The notes under the pieces: model-generated
Told to the model about the DNA's origin: nothing
Database searches by the model: none
What the model saw: the letters and a program-made list of their open reading frames with translations, nothing else
Assembly (NCBI GenBank): GCA_007449985.2
Contig: VIIQ02000124.1
Location: forward strand, 62,501 to 126,500
Reading direction: 5' to 3'
Length of the DNA stretch: 64,000 nucleotides
Source: Desmodesmus armatus
Taxonomy: Eukaryota; Chlorophyta; Chlorophyceae; Sphaeropleales; Scenedesmaceae
Position numbers and translations under genes: made by a program
Part shown: piece after piece, positions 60,301 to 64,000 of the stretch
Layout of the letters: each line of letters begins with the position of its first letter
How positions within the stretch are numbered: position 1 is the stretch's first letter

Positions 60301-60777
60301 GGCGGGGGGGGGGGGGGGGATACATTGTGCTGTCAACCCCACTAGGCAGACAACCCAAGTGAGCTGTTGGTGAAATGCAGGCGTGTAGATCACACCAAAC
60401 AAATAGGCTGCTGGCTCAAGGTTCTGCTGTTCTGGGAAGTGGGCATGTTGAGCATACATGCGGTTCTGCTCATAAGCATGCCCTTGTGTGTGTAGACACA
60501 GGGAGTGCATCCAGCCAATTCATCGACATGTGTGCTGACAGCAACTCACAGTCACGTAAGGAGGCGCGACCTGCATTGCTGCATGCTGCAGCAGGCGCTG
60601 GGCGTGGCTGAGTGGGATGTTGAGCCTCTCCACTAAGTCTATGGATGATTGGGTGAGCAGGTCGCGTGCGGTGTGGAAGTTTTGGCTGAGCAGCAGCTGC
60701 AGGTCCTGCTGAGGAAGGCCCATGTCCTTCAGCCAGCGCTGTTGCTGCTGCTGTTGAGGCTGCAGGGGGCCTGCCAT
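57376..60777 (-). CDS. RAD51B: DNA repair protein RAD51 paralog, RAD51B-like
   Basis: Exons 60777-60550, 60249-60190, 59921-59814, 59557-59480, 59219-59016, 58466-58287, 58071-57886, 57531-57376; all phase 0, 399 residues. RAD51 paralogs assist RAD51 loading in homologous recombination in the nucleus. It shows an N-terminal helix-hairpin-like domain (LPQQDLQLLLSQNFHTARDL), Walker A GPATVGKSQ (116 onward), PVFYLDTEGKFSSDRLQE, the segment LIVKTHTPQELLQWLNQL, Walker B LIILD (234-238), and C-terminal strands VVVTNQ, GTKWAHAVNVRLVLE and AKSPLSANVAVDYII. RAD51B proteins are about 350 residues; the extra length is an Ala-rich insert in exon 5 (about 170-190) and a C-terminal tail. The Walker A Cys/Gly variation (ATVG) and overall order favour RAD51B over RAD51C or XRCC3. 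Exon 6 is partly duplicated in the preceding intron. Confidence 0.9.
58417..58682. repeat. Two tandem ~130-bp units duplicating the 5' half of a RAD51B exon and its acceptor
   Basis: The segment at about 58417-58543 (start of exon 58466-58287, acceptor and adjacent intron) recurs at about 58549-58682 at high identity. The upstream copy keeps the AG acceptor and the codons for VPQRDVKLIILDSIAALL, then runs into intron-like sequence. Use of the decoy would disrupt the frame soon after Walker B. Confidence 0.92.
60272..60319. repeat. G-rich tract ending in poly-G, RAD51B intron
   Basis: Purine/G-rich stretch with GGGG blocks and a terminal run of about 16 G on the plus strand, in intron 1 just upstream (sense) of exon 60249-60190. 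On the sense strand it is a C-rich polypyrimidine tract preceding the acceptor. Confidence 0.85.
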
Positions 60778-61295
60778 CTGGTCCCGGCCCCCGACTTCAA
60801 TGCTGCACCTGACTTTGTCAGGCTGACACTGCTAGAACTGCTTGCCAGATGAGTAGGCTCTAAGGTGTGAATCGGAAGGTCTTCAAGCCTATTTTTTGAT
60901 GACTTGACACCAGACTCTTGCTGACTGGAATGATCGAAGTGATCTGGAACGACCGAATGTGCTGCCAGGAGAGCTGCAGGCTGCACCAGCTGCAATCAAT
61001 AAATCGGTACATACGCCTGATATCAACCCAACAGAAACGGTGCACACGAAGAATGGCATGACATGAAGTCACACTACAACACAACGGCCAAGGAAAAGGC
61101 CCTCTAGGCTGGGCTATGCAGTCAGTTTGAGTCGTGGTGTGGCATGGGGGCACCTGCCAACTGAGACGTTTGCAGGAGAGTCAGTTCTTTCGAAGGAAAC
61201 CCCCACACGTTGCTACGTCCAATCAAGCACAGCAGCTGATCAAGGGAAAGGGAACTCATAGCTGCTGGTGAAGGCTCCTAGGGAGACCAGCAACC
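60778..61295. promoter_or_regulatory. Divergent promoter region between RAD51B and clathrin heavy chain
   Basis: 518 bp separate the two start codons, which face away from each other. No clear TATA box is seen. The open frame at 60729-60995 on the minus strand is in another frame from RAD51B and is not adopted. Confidence 0.5.
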
Positions 61296-64000
61296 ATGGC
61301 AGCTGCACCGCTGGTGGTCCAGGAGAAGCTGATGGTGCGCAAGCGATCTCCCTCCCACACGAGCTGTGTCATGCGTTTCAGCCGGCAAACCTGCTTAGGC
61401 ACTGCAGTGTCAGTGGTAGGAGCACATCAGCTAGTGCCTCGGGACCTCTGCAGAGCATGTGTTTGGGTATGGCACATGCAACTGCACCTTCCCTGTTTTC
61501 AGCCAGGACCCTTGCCAGCACCAAAGGCCACCAACAGCTGGATGTGCAGACCAGCAGCTGCAGAAGCGTTCAAAACACCTTGTTCCTGCCCCTGCATGCC
61601 TGCAGCTCCCCTCCATAGGGGTGGCTCAGGAGTTCATCAGCTTCAGGAACACCACCATGGAGTCAGACAAGTACATCTGCATTAGGGAGACAGGGGCACA
61701 GAACCAGGTCGTCATTGTCGACATGGCCACCCCCCTGGCCCCCCAACGGCGCCAGATCACAGCAGACTCAGCTCTGATGTGCCCAGACAAGAAGGTCATC
61801 GCCCTGAAAGCTACCACCCCAGGCACTGCAGGAGACGCCCTGCAGGTGTTCAACCTGGACACAAAGACAAAGCTCAAGTCTCACCAGATGCCAGAGTCAG
61901 TGGAGTTCTGGAAGTGGATCACACCCAACATGCTGGGCCTTGTCACTGCCAGCTCAGTGTACCACTGGGATATCCAGGTGTGTGGGCTGCCTGCAACCTT
62001 GGACAGCAGCAGCAGTGCGCATGCACCCCAACACCACCGGTGCAGTGCGCAGCATACACTTGCAGGTGCAGCAGCGCTCAGGCTGAGGTTGGGGGTCAAA
62101 TGTACTGCCTTGAAGCTGGCTGTCAATGTCAGCAGCAGGTGCTGGGTGGACCCTGCATTCTGATCCTCTGCTGTGGGCACACATGGTCAAACACAGCCCC
62201 ACAGCAGCTAGGTTGGTGCTGTGCAGTGCAGCAAGCATAAGCACGCAGCACCAACACCAGCCCTCCTCCTGCGCGTTGCTGCTGCTGCCTGCTGACATGT
62301 GCAGGGTGCAGCCGAGGCCCCAGCAAAGGTGTTTGACCGCACACCCAACCTGGCTGGCGCACAGATTATCAGCTATCGCATCAGCCCAGATGCCAAGTGG
62401 TGTGTGCTGATTGGCATCACACAGGGGCCACCTGAGCGGTAAGGACGGCGTCCTTGGTGTCTTGGTGTCTCCATATTCCCCCAGATATATTGTGAATTGG
62501 GGAGCAGGAGAGTGCAGTGGTTTTTGGTTACATTTAATTGTTGAAAGATGACATGCAGCGGCATTTTGCCAGCAAAAACACAATGCAGGGAGGTAAGACA
62601 AGTTTGCCAGTCTCACAGGGTTGCATACCATGTTGCTACGTCGAATGCGTTGGCTTTCTGTGCTGTCTGCTGCTTGCCTGTTGCTGCTGTGTACAGGCCG
62701 CAGCTTGCCAGGGGCCTCATGCAGCTGTTCTCCATTGAGCAGCAGAAGAGTCAGCCCCTGGAGGCACACGCAGCAGCGTTCTCAACAGTCAAGGTGCGGC
62801 AGCTGCAGAGTGGCTGGATGGATGTCTGAGTGGGTGCGGGTGCAGCGGGTTCAGCGGGTACAGCAGCTGCAGCTGGTGCCACCATCCTATGGCGGTTAGG
62901 GGCTGTCAGGGGCGTGGAGTGAGACGTTCACCGACAGCTACGTACGCTGTGTGGTTGACTTGAGCATGGCGTCCGGAAGCAGCAGCAAGGGCAGCAGGTT
63001 GTGCCAGCATTAGGTGCAAGAGTGCCAGGCCAGGGCTGATGATGGTACACCACTACGCGTGCAGACATGCAGCAAGTGGACAAAGGGGCTGTGGTCGTGC
63101 TGGTGACCCATGCAGTCTTGCCCCAAGCTTCCTGGGGTGTAACAGGGCACCTGCGATACAGCTTTAGCGGCACTGTGCTGGCGAGGCCAGTTGCATACTG
63201 GCTTGGCTGGTGAGGTCAGTTGCATGGAGCTGAGAATAGTACCATCTTGTGTGTGCTTGATTTACTGCAGTTTTCTGGCCGTGACGCACCCAGCACAGTC
63301 ATCAGCTTTGCACAGAAGTCCCTCAAGGATGGCCAGGTGGTGTCAAAGCTGCACGTGATCGAGCTGGGAGCTGTGCCAGGTGGGGGGGCGCTGCTGTCAT
63401 GTTGCAGCTGTCATCAGGAAGCCTGCAGTGTATCAACTGACAGTATTCTTGAGCCCAAGCAGTCAGTGTTTTGGATTTGGGATGTTTGTGTGCATTCCTG
63501 CAGCAGAATCCAGTGCATGCCATGGAAACCAGGCCAGTGTTGGAGGTGGTGCTGTGCTGGTGCTTGTGCTGATCTTTCAGTGTGTTCCAGCTGAGGGTGT
63601 GCTTTGTTTGTGTGTGCAGGTGGCCCTGTGAAGCGCAATGCGGAGCTGTTCTTCCCTGCTGAGTTTGCAGATGACTTCCCCGTCAGCCTGCAGGTCAGCA
63701 CAGCATAGCACAGCACAGTGTGACGCGCAGCAGCTTGATGACAGGGGCACATATCTCTGTGTTTGTTGCTCACCAGCAAAGGCTAGTTGGGCAGTGCTGA
63801 ACAAGGAACCCTTCTTGCTGTAGCAGCAGCCACAGCAGCGCCGCTGCCACAGGGCTTGCAGGTACCGTCACTGCAGCAGCAACACATTGCGCACACACAG
63901 GCTGGCTGTGGCAACTGTATGAAAGTCCTCAACCCATACCTTTGTCACCTGGTGTTATGCGCGGCGTGCAGATCAGTGAGAAGTACGGGTTGGTGTACGT
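61296..64000 (+). CDS. CHC: Clathrin heavy chain, N-terminal part (continues beyond window)
   Basis: Exons 61296-61334, 61606-61977, 62305-62438, 62697-62793, 63271-63379, 63620-63693, 63972 onward (cut by the window end); in phase, 284 residues here. Clathrin heavy chain forms triskelia that coat endocytic and trans-Golgi vesicles; this part is the N-terminal beta-propeller that binds adaptors. Recognised by [13 protein letters not shown] joined to [94 protein letters not shown] and [10 protein letters not shown], all at the expected spacing for the family (full length about 1,700 residues). The tiny first exon (13 codons) is supported by the exact fit of its end to the conserved (L)PSIG start of exon 2. 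It is divergent from RAD51B. Confidence 0.95.

Noticed and set aside
57376..60777. RAD51C, XRCC3 or RecA identity for the recombinase
   Set aside because: The linker LIVKTHTPQELLQWL, the GTKWAHAVNVRLVLE strand and the AKSP ending fit RAD51B best; canonical RAD51 or RecA would have a different Walker A and length.
60729..60995. Alternative N-terminus for RAD51B from another frame
   Set aside because: It is not in the frame of the conserved N-terminal domain and would need an extra intron; the Met at 60777 gives a family-sized protein.

Overview
The window looks like nuclear DNA of a green alga (Chlorophyta). The genes are dense in short GT-AG introns, the sequence is rich in GCA/CTG trinucleotides, and coding and non-coding DNA are interspersed with long microsatellites. 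The inventory is also algal: clathrin heavy chain, RAD51B, an organelle-type PrmC/HemK methyltransferase, a TRP-like channel and plant/alga-style microsomal cytochromes P450. A core chlorophyte (Chlorophyceae or Trebouxiophyceae) is my inference; no ribosomal or organellar marker is present to place it further. Exon models were built by hand from splice consensus plus reading-phase continuity. For most genes every junction is in phase.

Layout. 1-12234 (minus): one very large uncharacterised gene that runs off the left edge, with low-complexity Ala/Ser/Gln segments, a coiled coil and MgtE_N/FliG-like helical repeats. 12573-15007 (plus): PrmC/HemK protein-glutamine methyltransferase, divergent from the previous gene. 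15008-17647: convergent intergenic or UTR DNA. 17648-25207 (minus): a TRP-like cation channel in 15 exons. 25804-56497: a tandem array of four paralogous microsomal cytochrome P450 genes, all on the minus strand (25804-31279, 38361-44833, 45539-50703, 51788-56497). Copies 1, 3 and 4 are intact (534, 558 and 537 residues). Copy 2 has a net frameshift just before the haem-binding motif and carries a LINE-type reverse-transcriptase fragment in one intron. Between copies 1 and 2, on the opposite strand (32984-36298), lies a secreted Lys/Glu-rich protein with two six-cysteine modules, which I do not recognise. 57376-60777 (minus): RAD51B recombinase paralog. 61296-64000 (plus): the 5' part of clathrin heavy chain, running off the right edge and divergent from RAD51B.

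The flanking genes are housekeeping genes (translation termination, DNA repair, vesicle traffic) with no evident functional link. The accessory part is the P450 array with its nested secreted-protein gene. It has the signs of a young, still-changing cluster: duplicated genes, one broken copy, a retroelement insertion, intron gain and loss, a GC-AG donor, perfect hairpins in introns, and tandem repeats that overlap coding ends. A cross-cutting feature is tandem duplication of roughly 100-130 bp blocks that span a 3' splice site. It is seen independently in the large left-hand gene, in P450 copy 4 and in RAD51B.
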